The position numbers and the translations under genes are program-made. A DNA stretch of 64,000 bases, from the NCBI RefSeq assembly GCF_902713425.1, contig NC_081190.1, positions 99,145,571 to 99,209,570 on the forward strand, in the 5' to 3' direction. The notes beneath the pieces were generated by a model, which was given only the letters and a program-made list of their open reading frames with translations, was not told the DNA's origin and did no database searches. Below are positions 1 to 8,665 of this stretch, in pieces. Each line of letters starts with the position of its first letter. Position 1 is the first letter of the stretch. This stretch comes from Acipenser ruthenus. Taxonomy: Eukaryota; Chordata; Actinopteri; Acipenseriformes; Acipenseridae.

Positions 1-723
1 TCGTTATCCGTTATTGATTCAGCTTTATTTAGATGATTGCCTTTACCTTGTTTTAATTTCCCGTTCCTCTGAGATACGAATCTACCAGCTTTACATCTTT
101 TTTTTTTTTTTAACGTATTCTCATTTTGTTGATCATTAATGCACATTTCTGTACTGTGGGTGTTGTCGAGCGATTGAAAACGAGACATTTTGTGTTTGAA
201 TTGAAAGTGATGGTCTCGAGGAGTCGAACAAGTCACAATAAGCCTTCATCCATGTATCATGTAACCACATGTATGCTGTCTCTAACTGGAGGAGAGGGAC
301 CCTTGCAGTACTGCTCAGCCTAAAGAACCACACGAGTTGTTTGAAAGGGGGATTTATTTTGTAGAATAAACATCAAATTGGTTTCAGGGCATACAGTCCT
401 CCAACGGCAACACAGCTCAGTACAGCTGAGATCCATTACAACACTGCTGCAGATTCAAACTAAAAGAGGGTAATATACAAAATGGATGCCTTTGAGAACT
501 TAACACTTTCAATGCCAACGTGTGGCTACTACTTTGTGAACATACAATTTCGCAAGAATCTAATGGCACTTTTAATGCTGCTATATACACACACAGACAC
601 ACGGACACACGGGCCCGCACACGTTTAGCCCAGAGCTGCTTAAATGTTAACGTTTGTGACAAATTAGAGATCTGGAAATCCCTCCCCCAACCTGTCATTG
701 CATGAATGATATTAACTTAATAC
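1..723. other. 5' spacer of unit 1 (no gene seen)
   Basis: Non-coding spacer before the first 5S gene; the window starts inside it. It holds a 14-nt T tract (98-111), an A/B-diagnostic segment around 219-315, and a CA-rich stretch (583-623). Short open frames on both strands recur in every unit but have no recognisable domain or coding character. On the minus strand there is an AATAAA-like signal near 366, not linked to any recognisable gene. Confidence 0.7.
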
Positions 724-730
724 TATGAAA
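724..730 (+). promoter_or_regulatory. TATA-like heptamer upstream of 5S
   Basis: TATGAAA lies at -30 to -24 from the 5S start. Fish 5S genes often have a TATA-like element near -28 that helps Pol III initiation together with the internal promoter. The same heptamer is at this offset in the other units. It is a weak match, so the role is inferred. Confidence 0.4.
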
Positions 731-753
731 GAGATAAACCAAGACTGTCGTTC

Positions 754-873
754 GCTTACGGCCATACCACCTTGAGAACGCCCGATCTAGTCTGATCTCG
801 GAAGCTAAGCAAGGTCGGGCCTGGTTAGTACTTGGATGGGAGACCGCCTGGGAATACCAGGTGCTGTAAGCTT
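754..873 (+). rRNA. 5S rRNA, unit 1 (C36A variant)
   Basis: 120-nt 5S rRNA, the small RNA of the large ribosomal subunit, made by Pol III. Helix I forms between nt 1-9 (GCTTACGGC) and nt 110-118. Internal promoter parts are in place: box A near nt 50-64, intermediate element CCTGGT at 67-72, and box C at 80-97 (TGGATGGGAGACCGCCTG). Helix II keeps pairing through a T19-A59 pair where human has C19-G59. This copy alone has A instead of C at nt 36 (position 789), in the loop region following helix III; the other 21 copies have C. The transcript ends in a CTTTTC terminator. Confidence 0.97.
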
Positions 874-875
874 TT
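872..875 (+). terminator. Pol III T-run terminator of 5S, unit 1
   Basis: TTTT overlapping the 5S 3' end, followed by a second short TTT run, is the standard Pol III stop. It is the same in all units except 18 and 19, where the first T is G. Confidence 0.85.
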
Positions 876-882
876 CTTTCTG

Positions 883-902
883 CAGCTTGACAGGGGGCGC
901 TA
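883..902 (+). promoter_or_regulatory. CTCF-like motif i, downstream of 5S
   Basis: CAGGGGGCGCTA matches the 3' two-thirds of the vertebrate CTCF core; the 5' part (CTTGA) matches poorly. It lies about 10 bp after the 5S terminator in every unit, between the Pol III and Pol II genes. Binding is inferred from the motif only. Confidence 0.35.
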
Positions 903-1490
903 TTTCCCTTGTTATTTATGTTACTAACCTGGAAGCTGTAAGTCTAAACATCGTTTTCTTTTTTTGGTTTTTTTATTGTCCCATTCCACACACGAACAAG
1001 TATTGTATCAGCCTTTACTGGTTTTGAAAACTGAGTTAGGACAGAAAGGGTTATCGTATTATATTCTAAGCCGAAACTACCAGTAGCGGTCCGATACAAA
1101 CAAATGTGAACAGGGTTAAGACAAAAGTACTGACGAGTTTTGCTAGTTATGGTTAGTTTAATTAATTAAAAAAAGAAATAACAGTTGATGAAGTACTTTT
1201 TATTATAGTAACAGAACGAGACATGTTTTAAAGCCACAAACTGCGTGTTTAGATTATTGTGCCAAACAAGAGAACAAAACGAGCATATCAACCAAGAACG
1301 GATTTAGTGACCCGTTCATTCGTTCGAGTTTATTTATATTATGTGTGACCTTAACAAATGTTTGACCAATGTTTTGCTTGCTTTCTTTTTGAAAGTCGTA
1401 CATTTGTTACATTTTTTTATTTCGTTTACGCAGACGTGTATACAGACCCGTCGCTTCTTTTGCGGAACATCTCACATGCTGCTGCACGAA
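903..1490. other. 5S-to-U1 spacer, unit 1 (no gene seen)
   Basis: AT-rich non-coding spacer. It contains T runs around 955-976 whose exact pattern separates subfamilies (A-type has GG between the T runs, B-type a single G), the A/B marker AATAACAG versus AATAAAAG near 1175, and a T tract near 1410-1417 (7 in units 1, 6 and 7; 8 in other A units; 9 in B units). No RNA gene, tRNA boxes or protein gene were recognised. Confidence 0.7.
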
Positions 1491-1498
1491 TGACGTCG
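1491..1498 (+). promoter_or_regulatory. CRE/ATF-like site upstream of the U1 DSE
   Basis: TGACGTCG matches seven of eight bases of the palindromic CRE (TGACGTCA), 273 bp upstream of U1 and 45 bp before the octamer. It is kept in all units. ATF/CREB use is an inference. Confidence 0.35.
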
Positions 1499-1542
1499 TC
1501 CTGTGTAAATCCTGGCATCTTGTCCTCCAATGATAAAGGCGC

Positions 1543-1724
1543 ATGCAAATATATACCGAGAGGCATTACGGGAATGCAATTTATAAATACTTATACTGAA
1601 AACTGAAGGAACCCATTACACCCAACAGACTGGAAAGTGCGATATGATAACAATGAAAATGTTATATTAGGAAAAGAGTGTTTCTTTAAATTGCAGATGT
1701 AGGCACCGTTTCTTTGAAAAATGT
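1543..1724 (+). promoter_or_regulatory. U1 snRNA promoter (DSE + PSE), unit 1
   Basis: Standard vertebrate Pol II snRNA promoter. A perfect octamer ATGCAAAT (1543-1550, -221 to -214) is the Oct-1 part of the distal sequence element. Beside it, at 1558-1575 on the minus strand, TTCCCGTAATGCC resembles the ZNF143/Staf site that accompanies octamers in snRNA enhancers. The proximal sequence element for SNAPc is at 1703-1724 (-61 to -40), reading CACCGTTTCTTTGAAAAATG. There is no TATA box near -30, which fits Pol II rather than the Pol III U6 type. Spacing is the same in every unit checked. Confidence 0.88.
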
Positions 1725-1763
1725 CTCTTGTGGACGGGTGACGACTCGCAATGTGTACAACTC

Positions 1764-1927
1764 ATACTTACCTGGCAGGGGAGATACCATGATCATGAAG
1801 GTGGTTCACCCAGGGCGAGGCTCGGCCATTGCACTCCGGCTGTGCTGACCCCTGCGAATTCCCCAAATGCGGGAATCTCGACTGCATAATTTCTGGTAGT
1901 GGGGGACTGCGTTCGCGCTCTCCCCTG
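1764..1927 (+). ncRNA. U1 snRNA, unit 1
   Basis: 164-nt U1 snRNA, the RNA of the U1 snRNP that recognises 5' splice sites. It begins ATACTTACCTG, whose nt 3-11 pair with the 5' splice site. Loop I GATCATGAAG (nt 28-37) is the U1-70K site, with U at nt 33 where human has C. Loop II ATTGCACTCC (nt 65-74) is the intact U1A site. The Sm site AATTTCTGG is at nt 125-133, and stem-loop IV has a TTCG tetraloop (149-152). Length equals human U1. Stem II differs from human but pairing is kept (G-C in place of U-A). The promoter upstream and 3' box downstream indicate a working gene. Confidence 0.97.
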
Positions 1928-1935
1928 AAACTATG

Positions 1936-1947
1936 GTCAAAGACAGA
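1936..1947 (+). promoter_or_regulatory. U1 3' box, unit 1
   Basis: GTCAAAGACAGA fits the snRNA 3' box (GTTT-N0-3-AAA-R-NN-AGA), which directs Integrator cleavage of the pre-snRNA. It starts 9 nt after the mature 3' end, the usual distance. It is present after all 22 U1 genes. Confidence 0.85.
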
Positions 1948-1974
1948 AACAAACACGAATCCGTCGGAGGAAGG

Positions 1975-1998
1975 AACTCACTCACTCACTCACTCACT
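1975..1998 (+). repeat. (CTCA)n microsatellite after U1
   Basis: Tetranucleotide tract ending in CTAG. Copy numbers by unit, 1 to 22: 5, 6, 5, 5, 5, 2, 5, 5, 6, 5, 5, 6, 2, 2, 4, 4, 8, 2, 2, 2, 3, 3. B-type units are mostly short; unit 17 is the longest. Confidence 0.9.
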
Positions 1999-2012
1999 AG
2001 TTATTCAACAAC

Positions 2013-2030
2013 TCTCCGGCAGGCGGCTTC
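2013..2030 (+). promoter_or_regulatory. CTCF-like motif ii, downstream of U1
   Basis: CCGGCAGGCGGCTTC is a partial CTCF-core match. It aligns with the better match at 2664-2683 in the second copy of the duplicated U1 flank. It is one of the best preserved blocks between the two copies. Confidence 0.25.
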
Positions 2031-2039
2031 GTCACACAG

Positions 2040-2287
2040 GGAGTCAGGTTTTCTTTAAAAGGAGCTCAATGTTTTTAGCTTTCTGACTGTCAAATAAATA
2101 GCTACGTGGTTCCTGCACATCTATTTCCATGTTTCGTTATTTTTTATTGACAAGACTAAAAGTAAAGACTCAGCAGTGTCTGTATCAAAGTTTTTATTTT
2201 TATTTTAAATAATTGGAAATCATTTTCGAGCTTATCAGTTTTATTTATTTAGTTGATGTTTTTTATTCAGATAAACTGTGCATCACA

Positions 2288-2288
<1 letters not shown>
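2040..2288. other. AT-rich spacer between U1 flank and CTG tract, unit 1
   Basis: Mostly A/T-rich with TTTTTATTTTTATTTTA-like runs (2190-2207). The small frame that runs from 2213 through the CTG tract as polyalanine is not considered a gene. Confidence 0.6.
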
Positions 2289-2325
<37 letters not shown>

Positions 2326-2503
2326 AGAGTCACTTACAATAGGACCTGGGTTTTACATCTCATTTGAAGGAAGGAGCACAAGGAGGTTAAGGGACTTGCT
2401 CAGGGACAGGGTCACACACAATGAGCCAGTGGCTGAGCTGGGATTGAACCAGGAACCTCCCGGTAACAAGAGCTTTTCTTTAACCACCTGACCACTAAGC
2501 CCC
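2289..2503 (+). mobile_element. (CTG)12 tract and MIR/L2-like SINE tail, unit 1
   Basis: A pure CTG run (2289-2324, 12 repeats) is followed by about 180 bp resembling the 3' half of MIR-type CORE-SINEs, which share their tail with L2 LINEs. Matching landmarks in order are GGTTTTACAT, GAGGTTAAGGGACTTGCTCAG, GGTCACAC, AGTGGCTGAGCTGGGATTGAACC and TTAACCAC. No tRNA-derived head is seen, so it is a truncated insertion or a related L2 end. It sits at the same site in every unit, so it entered before the array amplified. Confidence 0.7.
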
Positions 2504-2586
2504 TTAAAACATATCTTGGCAGACAAACACTTTAATTAGACAACATAAAACCACATACAAGCAGATTTACAAGCAGGGCTGCAATC

Positions 2587-2830
2587 GCGTTCGCGCTCTC
2601 CCCTGATGTTATAGTCAAAGTTAAAAACACAGGTATTGAAAGCAATTAGCGATTATCTATATATCTCCAGCAGGTGGCTCTGTCAGACTGGGAATGAGAT
2701 TTTGTTTTTTCTTTCGGAGCGTATAATGTTCTAGAAAGTACCAAAGTGTTTTATGTACATGTATTGTGAAGTGTTTCATCTTGAGAAGACAAAGTAACGA
2801 GTCAGCGGCACGTGTATCAAAGTTACAAAG
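2587..2830 (+). pseudogene. Fossil U1 3' end and flank (duplication copy B), unit 1
   Basis: The last 19 nt of U1 (2587-2605) recur here without the other 145 nt, followed by a decayed 3' box (GTCAAAGTTAAAA near 2614) and about 220 bp matching the U1 3' flank in order with gaps. No Sm site, loops or promoter are present, so it cannot make U1. It looks like the remains of a second U1 gene. The U1 terminal 20-mer is still perfect in most units while the flank has diverged, which is notable. Confidence 0.75.
2664..2683 (+). promoter_or_regulatory. CTCF-like motif iii, in the fossil U1 flank
   Basis: CCAGCAGGTGGCTCT fits the CTCF core CCASYAGRKGGCRSY at 14 of 15 positions. It has the same orientation as motif i and is present in all units. 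Occupancy is inferred. Confidence 0.45.
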
Positions 2831-3669
2831 TTGCTAATATTAAAGAAGACGAGGTTCAGCGGTACAGTTGTTTTTTTTAAAACATAGTGTTTCAGCTCTG
2901 TACAGACGTTCTATGTCGTTATCCGTTATTGATTCAGCTTTATTTAGATGATTGCCTTTACCTTGTTTTAATTTCCCGTTCCTCTGAGATACGAATCTAC
3001 CAGCTTTACATCTTTTTTTTTTTTTAACGTATTCTCATTTTGTTGATCATTAATGCACATTTCTGTACTGTGGGTGTTGTCGAGCGATTGAAAACGAGAC
3101 ATTTTGTGTTTGAATTGAAAGAGATGGTCTCGAGGAGTCGAACAAGTCACAATAAGCCTTCATCCATGTATCATGTAACCACATGTATGCTGTCTCTAAC
3201 TGGAGGAGAGGGACCCTTGCAGTACTGCTCAGCCTAAAGAACCACACGAGTTGTTTGAAAGGGGGATTTATTTTGTAGAATAAACATCAAATTGGTTTCA
3301 GGGCATACAGTCCTCCAACGGCAACACAGCTCAGTACAGCTGAGATCCATTACAACACTGCTGCAGATTCAAACTAAAAGAGGGTAATATACAAAATGGA
3401 TGCCTTTGAGAACTTAACACTTTCAATGCCAACGTGTGGCTACTACTTTGTGAACATACAATTTCGCAAGAATCTAATGGCACTTTTAATGCTGCTATAT
3501 ATACACACACAGACACACGGACACACGGGCCCGCACACGTGGAGCCCAGAGCTGCTTAAATGTTAACGTTTGTGACAAATTAGAGATCTGGAAATCCCTC
3601 CCCCAACCTGTCATTGCATGAATGATATTAACTTAATACTATGAAAGAGATAAACCAAGACTGTCGTTC

Positions 3670-3789
3670 GCTTACGGCCATACCACCTTGAGAACGCCCG
3701 ATCTCGTCTGATCTCGGAAGCTAAGCAAGGTCGGGCCTGGTTAGTACTTGGATGGGAGACCGCCTGGGAATACCAGGTGCTGTAAGCTT
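3670..3789 (+). rRNA. 5S rRNA, unit 2
   Basis: Consensus copy of the array: C at nt 36, all internal promoter boxes intact, CTTTTC terminator. Confidence 0.97.
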
Positions 3790-4459
3790 TTCTTTCTGCA
3801 GCTTGACAGGGGGCGCTATTTCCCTTGTTATTTATGTTACTAACCTGGAAGCTGTAAGTCTAAACATCGTTTTCTTTTTTTGGTTTTTTTATTGTCCCAT
3901 TCCACACACGAACAAGTATTGTATCAGCCTTTACTGGTTTTGAAAACTGAGTTAGGACAGAAAGGGTTATCGTATTATATTCTAAGCCGAAACTACCAGT
4001 AGCGGTCCGATACAAACAAATGTGAACAGGGTTAAGACAAAAGTACTGACGAGTTTTGCTAGTTATGGTTAGTTTAATTAATTAAAAAAAGAAATAACAG
4101 TTGATGAAGTACTTTTTATTATAGTAACAGAACGAGACATGTTTTAAAGCCACAAACTGCGTGTTTAGATTATTGTGCCAAACAAGAGAACAAAACGAGC
4201 ATATCAACCAAGAACGGATTTAGTGACCCGTTCATTCGTTCGAGTTTATTTATATTATGTGTGACCTTAACAAATGTTTGACCAATGTTTTGCTTGCTTT
4301 CTTTTTGAAAGTCGTACATTTGTTACATTTTTTTTATTTCGTTTACGCAGACGTGTATACAGACCCGTCGCTTCTTTTGCGGAACATCTCACATGCTGCT
4401 GCACGAATGACGTCGTCCTGTGTAAATCCTGGCATCTTGTCCTCCAATGATAAAGGCGC

Positions 4460-4641
4460 ATGCAAATATATACCGAGAGGCATTACGGGAATGCAATTTA
4501 TAAATACTTATACTGAAAACTGAAGGAACCCATTACACCCAACAGACTGGAAAGTGCGATATGATAACAATGAAAATGTTATATTAGGAAAAGAGTGTTT
4601 CTTTAAATTGCAGATGTAGGCACCGTTTCTTTGAAAAATGT
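4460..4641 (+). promoter_or_regulatory. U1 promoter (DSE + PSE), unit 2
   Basis: Octamer at 4460-4467 and PSE at 4620-4641, with the unit 1 spacing. Confidence 0.87.
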
Positions 4642-4680
4642 CTCTTGTGGACGGGTGACGACTCGCAATGTGTACAACTC

Positions 4681-4844
4681 ATACTTACCTGGCAGGGGAG
4701 ATACCATGATCATGAAGGTGGTTCACCCAGGGCGAGGCTCGGCCATTGCACTCCGGCTGTGCTGACCCCTGCGAATTCCCCAAATGCGGGAATCTCGACT
4801 GCATAATTTCTGGTAGTGGGGGACTGCGTTCGCGCTCTCCCCTG
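4681..4844 (+). ncRNA. U1 snRNA, unit 2
   Basis: Consensus U1, 164 nt, with intact 70K loop, U1A loop, Sm site and 3' box. Confidence 0.97.
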
Positions 4845-5208
4845 AAACTATGGTCAAAGACAGAAACAAACACGAACCCGTCGGAGGAAGGAACTCACTC
4901 ACTCACTCACTCACTCACTAGTTATTCAACAACTCTCCGGCAGGCGGCTTCGTCACACAGGGAGTCAGGTTTTCTTTAAAAGGAGCTCAATGTTTTTAGC
5001 TTTCTGACTGTCAAATAAATAGCTACGTGGTTCCTGCACATCTATTTCCATGTTTCGTTATTTTTTATTGACAAGACTAAAAGTAAAGACTCAGCAGTGT
5101 CTGTATCAAAGTTTTTATTTTTATTTTAAATAATTGGAAATCATTTTCGAGCTTATCAGTTTTATTTATTTAGTTGATGTTTTTTATTCAGATAAACTGT
5201 GCATCACA

Positions 5209-5209
<1 letters not shown>

Positions 5210-5243
<34 letters not shown>

Positions 5244-5421
5244 AGAGTCACTTACAATAGGACCTGGGTTTTACATCTCATTTGAAGGAAGGAGCACAAG
5301 GAGGTTAAGGGACTTGCTCAGGGACAGGGTCACACACAATGAGCCAGTGGCTGAGCTGGGATTGAACCAGGAACCTCCCGGTAACAAGAGCTTTTCTTTA
5401 ACCACCTGACCACTAAGCCCC
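5210..5421 (+). mobile_element. (CTG)11 and SINE tail, unit 2
   Basis: 11 CTG repeats (5210-5242), then the MIR/L2-like tail. Confidence 0.7.
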
Positions 5422-5504
5422 TTAAAACATATCTTGGCAGACAAACACTTTAATTAGACAACATAAAACCACATACAAGCAGATTTACAAGCAGGGCTGC
5501 AATC

Positions 5505-5748
5505 GCGTTCGCGCTCTCCCCTGATGTTATAGTCAAAGTTAAAAACACAGGTATTGAAAGCAATTAGCGATTATCTATATATCTCCAGCAGGTGGCTCTG
5601 TCAGACTGGGAATGAGATTTTGTTTTTTCTTTCGGAGCGTATAATGTTCTAGAAAGTACCAAAGTGTTTTATGTACATGTATTGTGAAGTGTTTCATCTT
5701 GAGAAGACAAAGTAACGAGTCAGCGGCACGTGTATCAAAGTTACAAAG
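5505..5748 (+). pseudogene. Fossil U1 3' end and flank, unit 2
   Basis: Terminal U1 20-mer intact; rest as in unit 1. Confidence 0.75.
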
Positions 5749-6590
5749 TTGCTAATATTAAAGAAGACGAGGTTCAGCGGTACAGTTGTTTTTTTTAAAA
5801 CATAGTGTTTCAGCTCTGTACAGACGTTCTATGTCGTTATCCGTTATTGATTCAGCTTTATTTAGATGATTGCCTTTACCTTGTTTTAATTTCCCGTTCC
5901 TCTGAGATACGAATCTACCAGCTTTACATCTTTTTTTTTTTTTTTTAACGTATTCTCATTTTGTTGATCATTAATGCACATTTCTGTACTGTGGGTGTTG
6001 TCGAGCGATTGAAAACGAGACATTTTGTGTTTGAATTGAAAGAGATGGTCTCGAGGAGTCGAACAAGTCACAATAAGCCTTCATCCATGTATCATGTAAC
6101 CACATGTATGCTGTCTCTAACTGGAGGAGAGGGACCCTTGCAGTACTGCTCAGCCTAAAGAACCACACGAGTTGTTTGAAAGGGGGATTTATTTTGTAGA
6201 ATAAACATCAAATTGGTTTCAGGGCATACAGTCCTCCAACGGCAACACAGCTCAGTACAGCTGAGATCCATTACAACACTGCTGCAGATTCAAACTAAAA
6301 GAGGGTAATATACAAAATGGATGCCTTTGAGAACTTAACACTTTCAATGCCAACGTGTGGCTACTACTTTGTGAACATACAATTTCGCAAGAATCTAATG
6401 GCACTTTTAATGCTGCTATATATACACACACAGACACACGGACACACGGGCCCGCACACGTGGAGCCCAGAGCTGCTTAAATGTTAACGTTTGTGACAAA
6501 TTAGAGATCTGGAAATCCCTCCCCCAACCTGTCATTGCATGAATGATATTAACTTAATACTATGAAAGAGATAAACCAAGACTGTCGTTC

Positions 6591-6710
6591 GCTTACGGCC
6601 ATACCACCTTGAGAACGCCCGATCTCGTCTGATCTCGGAAGCTAAGCAAGGTCGGGCCTGGTTAGTACTTGGATGGGAGACCGCCTGGGAATACCAGGTG
6701 CTGTAAGCTT
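6591..6710 (+). rRNA. 5S rRNA, unit 3
   Basis: Consensus copy with intact terminator. Confidence 0.97.
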
Positions 6711-7380
6711 TTCTTTCTGCAGCTTGACAGGGGGCGCTATTTCCCTTGTTATTTATGTTACTAACCTGGAAGCTGTAAGTCTAAACATCGTTTTCTTTTT
6801 TTGGTTTTTTTATTGTCCCATTCCACACACGAACAAGTATTGTATCAGCCTTTACTGGTTTTGAAAACTGAGTTAGGACAGAAAGGGTTATCGTATTATA
6901 TTCTAAGCCGAAACTACCAGTAGCGGTCCGATACAAACAAATGTGAACAGGGTTAAGACAAAAGTACTGACGAGTTTTGCTAGTTATGGTTAGTTTAATT
7001 AATTAAAAAAAGAAATAACAGTTGATGAAGTACTTTTTATTATAGTAACAGAACGAGACATGTTTTAAAGCCACAAACTGCGTGTTTAGATTATTGTGCC
7101 AAACAAGAGAACAAAACGAGCATATCAACCAAGAACGGATTTAGTGACCCGTTCATTCGTTCGAGTTTATTTATATTATGTGTGACCTTAACAAATGTTT
7201 GACCAATGTTTTGCTTGCTTTCTTTTTGAAAGTCGTACATTTGTTACATTTTTTTTATTTCGTTTACGCAGACGTGTATACAGACCCGTCGCTTCTTTTG
7301 CGGAACATCTCACATGCTGCTGCACGAATGACGTCGTCCTGTGTAAATCCTGGCATCTTGTCCTCCAATGATAAAGGCGC

Positions 7381-7562
7381 ATGCAAATATATACCGAGAG
7401 GCATTACGGGAATGCAATTTATAAATACTTATACTGAAAACTGAAGGAACCCATTACACCCAACAGACTGGAAAGTGCGATATGATAACAATGAAAATGT
7501 TATATTAGGAAAAGAGTGTTTCTTTAAATTGCAGATGTAGGCACCGTTTCTTTGAAAAATGT
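7381..7562 (+). promoter_or_regulatory. U1 promoter (DSE + PSE), unit 3
   Basis: Octamer 7381-7388, PSE 7541-7562. Confidence 0.87.
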
Positions 7563-7601
7563 CTCTTGTGGACGGGTGACGACTCGCAATGTGTACAACT
7601 C

Positions 7602-7765
7602 ATACTTACCTGGCAGGGGAGATACCATGATCATGAAGGTGGTTCACCCAGGGCGAGGCTCGGCCATTGCACTCCGGCTGTGCTGACCCCTGCGAATTCC
7701 CCAAATGCGGGAATCTCGACTGCATAATTTCTGGTAGTGGGGGACTGCGTTCGCGCTGTCCCCTG
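7602..7765 (+). ncRNA. U1 snRNA, unit 3 (C157G)
   Basis: Full length. G replaces C at nt 157 (position 7758) in the 3' strand of stem IV, at an internal-loop position where human has U. Shared only with unit 4. Protein-binding loops and Sm site are intact, so probably functional. Confidence 0.96.
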
Positions 7766-8125
7766 AAACTATGGTCAAAGACAGAAACAAACACGAACCC
7801 GTCGGAGGAAGGAACTCACTCACTCACTCACTCACTAGTTATTCAACAACTCTCCGGCAGGCGGCTTCGTCACACAGGGAGTCAGGTTTTCTTTAAAAGG
7901 AGCTCAATGTTTTTAGCTTTCTGACTGTCAAATAAATAGCTACGTGGTTCCTGCACATCTATTTCCATGTTTCGTTATTTTTTATTGACAAGACTAAAAG
8001 TAAAGACTCAGCAGTGTCTGTATCAAAGTTTTTATTTTTATTTTAAATAATTGGAAATCATTTTCGAGCTTATCAGTTTTATTTATTTAGTTGATGTTTT
8101 TTATTCAGATAAACTGTGCATCACA

Positions 8126-8126
<1 letters not shown>

Positions 8127-8160
<34 letters not shown>

Positions 8161-8338
8161 AGAGTCACTTACAATAGGACCTGGGTTTTACATCTCATTT
8201 GAAGGAAGGAGCACAAGGAGGTTAAGGGACTTGCTCAGGGACAGGGTCACACACAATGAGCCAGTGGCTGAGCTGGGATTGAACCAGGAACCTCCCGGTA
8301 ACAAGAGCTTTTCTTTAACCACCTGACCACTAAGCCCC
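8127..8338 (+). mobile_element. (CTG)11 and SINE tail, unit 3
   Basis: 11 CTG repeats, then the SINE tail. Confidence 0.7.
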
Positions 8339-8421
8339 TTAAAACATATCTTGGCAGACAAACACTTTAATTAGACAACATAAAACCACATACAAGCAGA
8401 TTTACAAGCAGGGCTGCAATC

Positions 8422-8665
8422 GCGTTCGCGCTCTCCCCTGATGTTATAGTCAAAGTTAAAAACACAGGTATTGAAAGCAATTAGCGATTATCTATATATC
8501 TCCAGCAGGTGGCTCTGTCAGACTGGGAATGAGATTTTGTTTTTTCTTTCGGAGCGTATAATGTTCTAGAAAGTACCAAAGTGTTTTATGTACATGTATT
8601 GTGAAGTGTTTCATCTTGAGAAGACAAAGTAACGAGTCAGCGGCACGTGTATCAAAGTTACAAAG
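8422..8665 (+). pseudogene. Fossil U1 3' end and flank, unit 3
   Basis: Keeps the consensus terminal 20-mer. It does not carry the C157G of the U1 gene in the same unit, so the two copies are not exchanging freely. Confidence 0.75.

Larger units (their letters stand above)
1909..2196 (+). repeat. Intra-unit duplication, copy A (U1 3' end and 3' flank)
   Basis: The last 19 nt of U1 and about 270 bp of 3' flank are related to 2587-2830 in the same unit. Anchors are the U1 end GCGTTCGCGCTCTCCCCTGA (20 identical bases), the 3' box region, TCTCC-GCAGG-GGCT (2013-2026 against 2664-2677), and a shared stretch ending TGTATCAAAGTT (2181-2192 against 2813-2824). Copy A keeps the functional gene. Confidence 0.75.

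Noticed and set aside
98-111. T tract as the poly(A) tail of a reverse-oriented retroposed gene
   Set aside because: No recognisable gene sequence beside it and no flanking duplication found by eye.
340-470. Minus-strand AATAAA-like signal and flank, considered as a 3' UTR or an LTR remnant
   Set aside because: No defined ends, target-site duplication or matching partner could be seen; left as spacer.
925-945. CTGGAAGCTGTAAG as a remnant of a second 5S 3' end
   Set aside because: Only about eight bases (GCTGTAAG) match; too short to support.
1579-1590. TTTATAAATA as a TATA box for U1
   Set aside because: It lies about 180 bp upstream, not near -30; the PSE-only arrangement is normal for Pol II snRNA genes.
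1768-2086. Open frames on both strands over the U1 gene
   Set aside because: They are shadows of the conserved U1 RNA; both strands stay open only because the RNA sequence does not change.
2213-2491. Open frame of about 90 codons with a polyalanine run, repeated in every unit
   Set aside because: The alanines are the CTG tract and the rest is SINE tail and AT-rich spacer. Length follows CTG number and there is no known domain.
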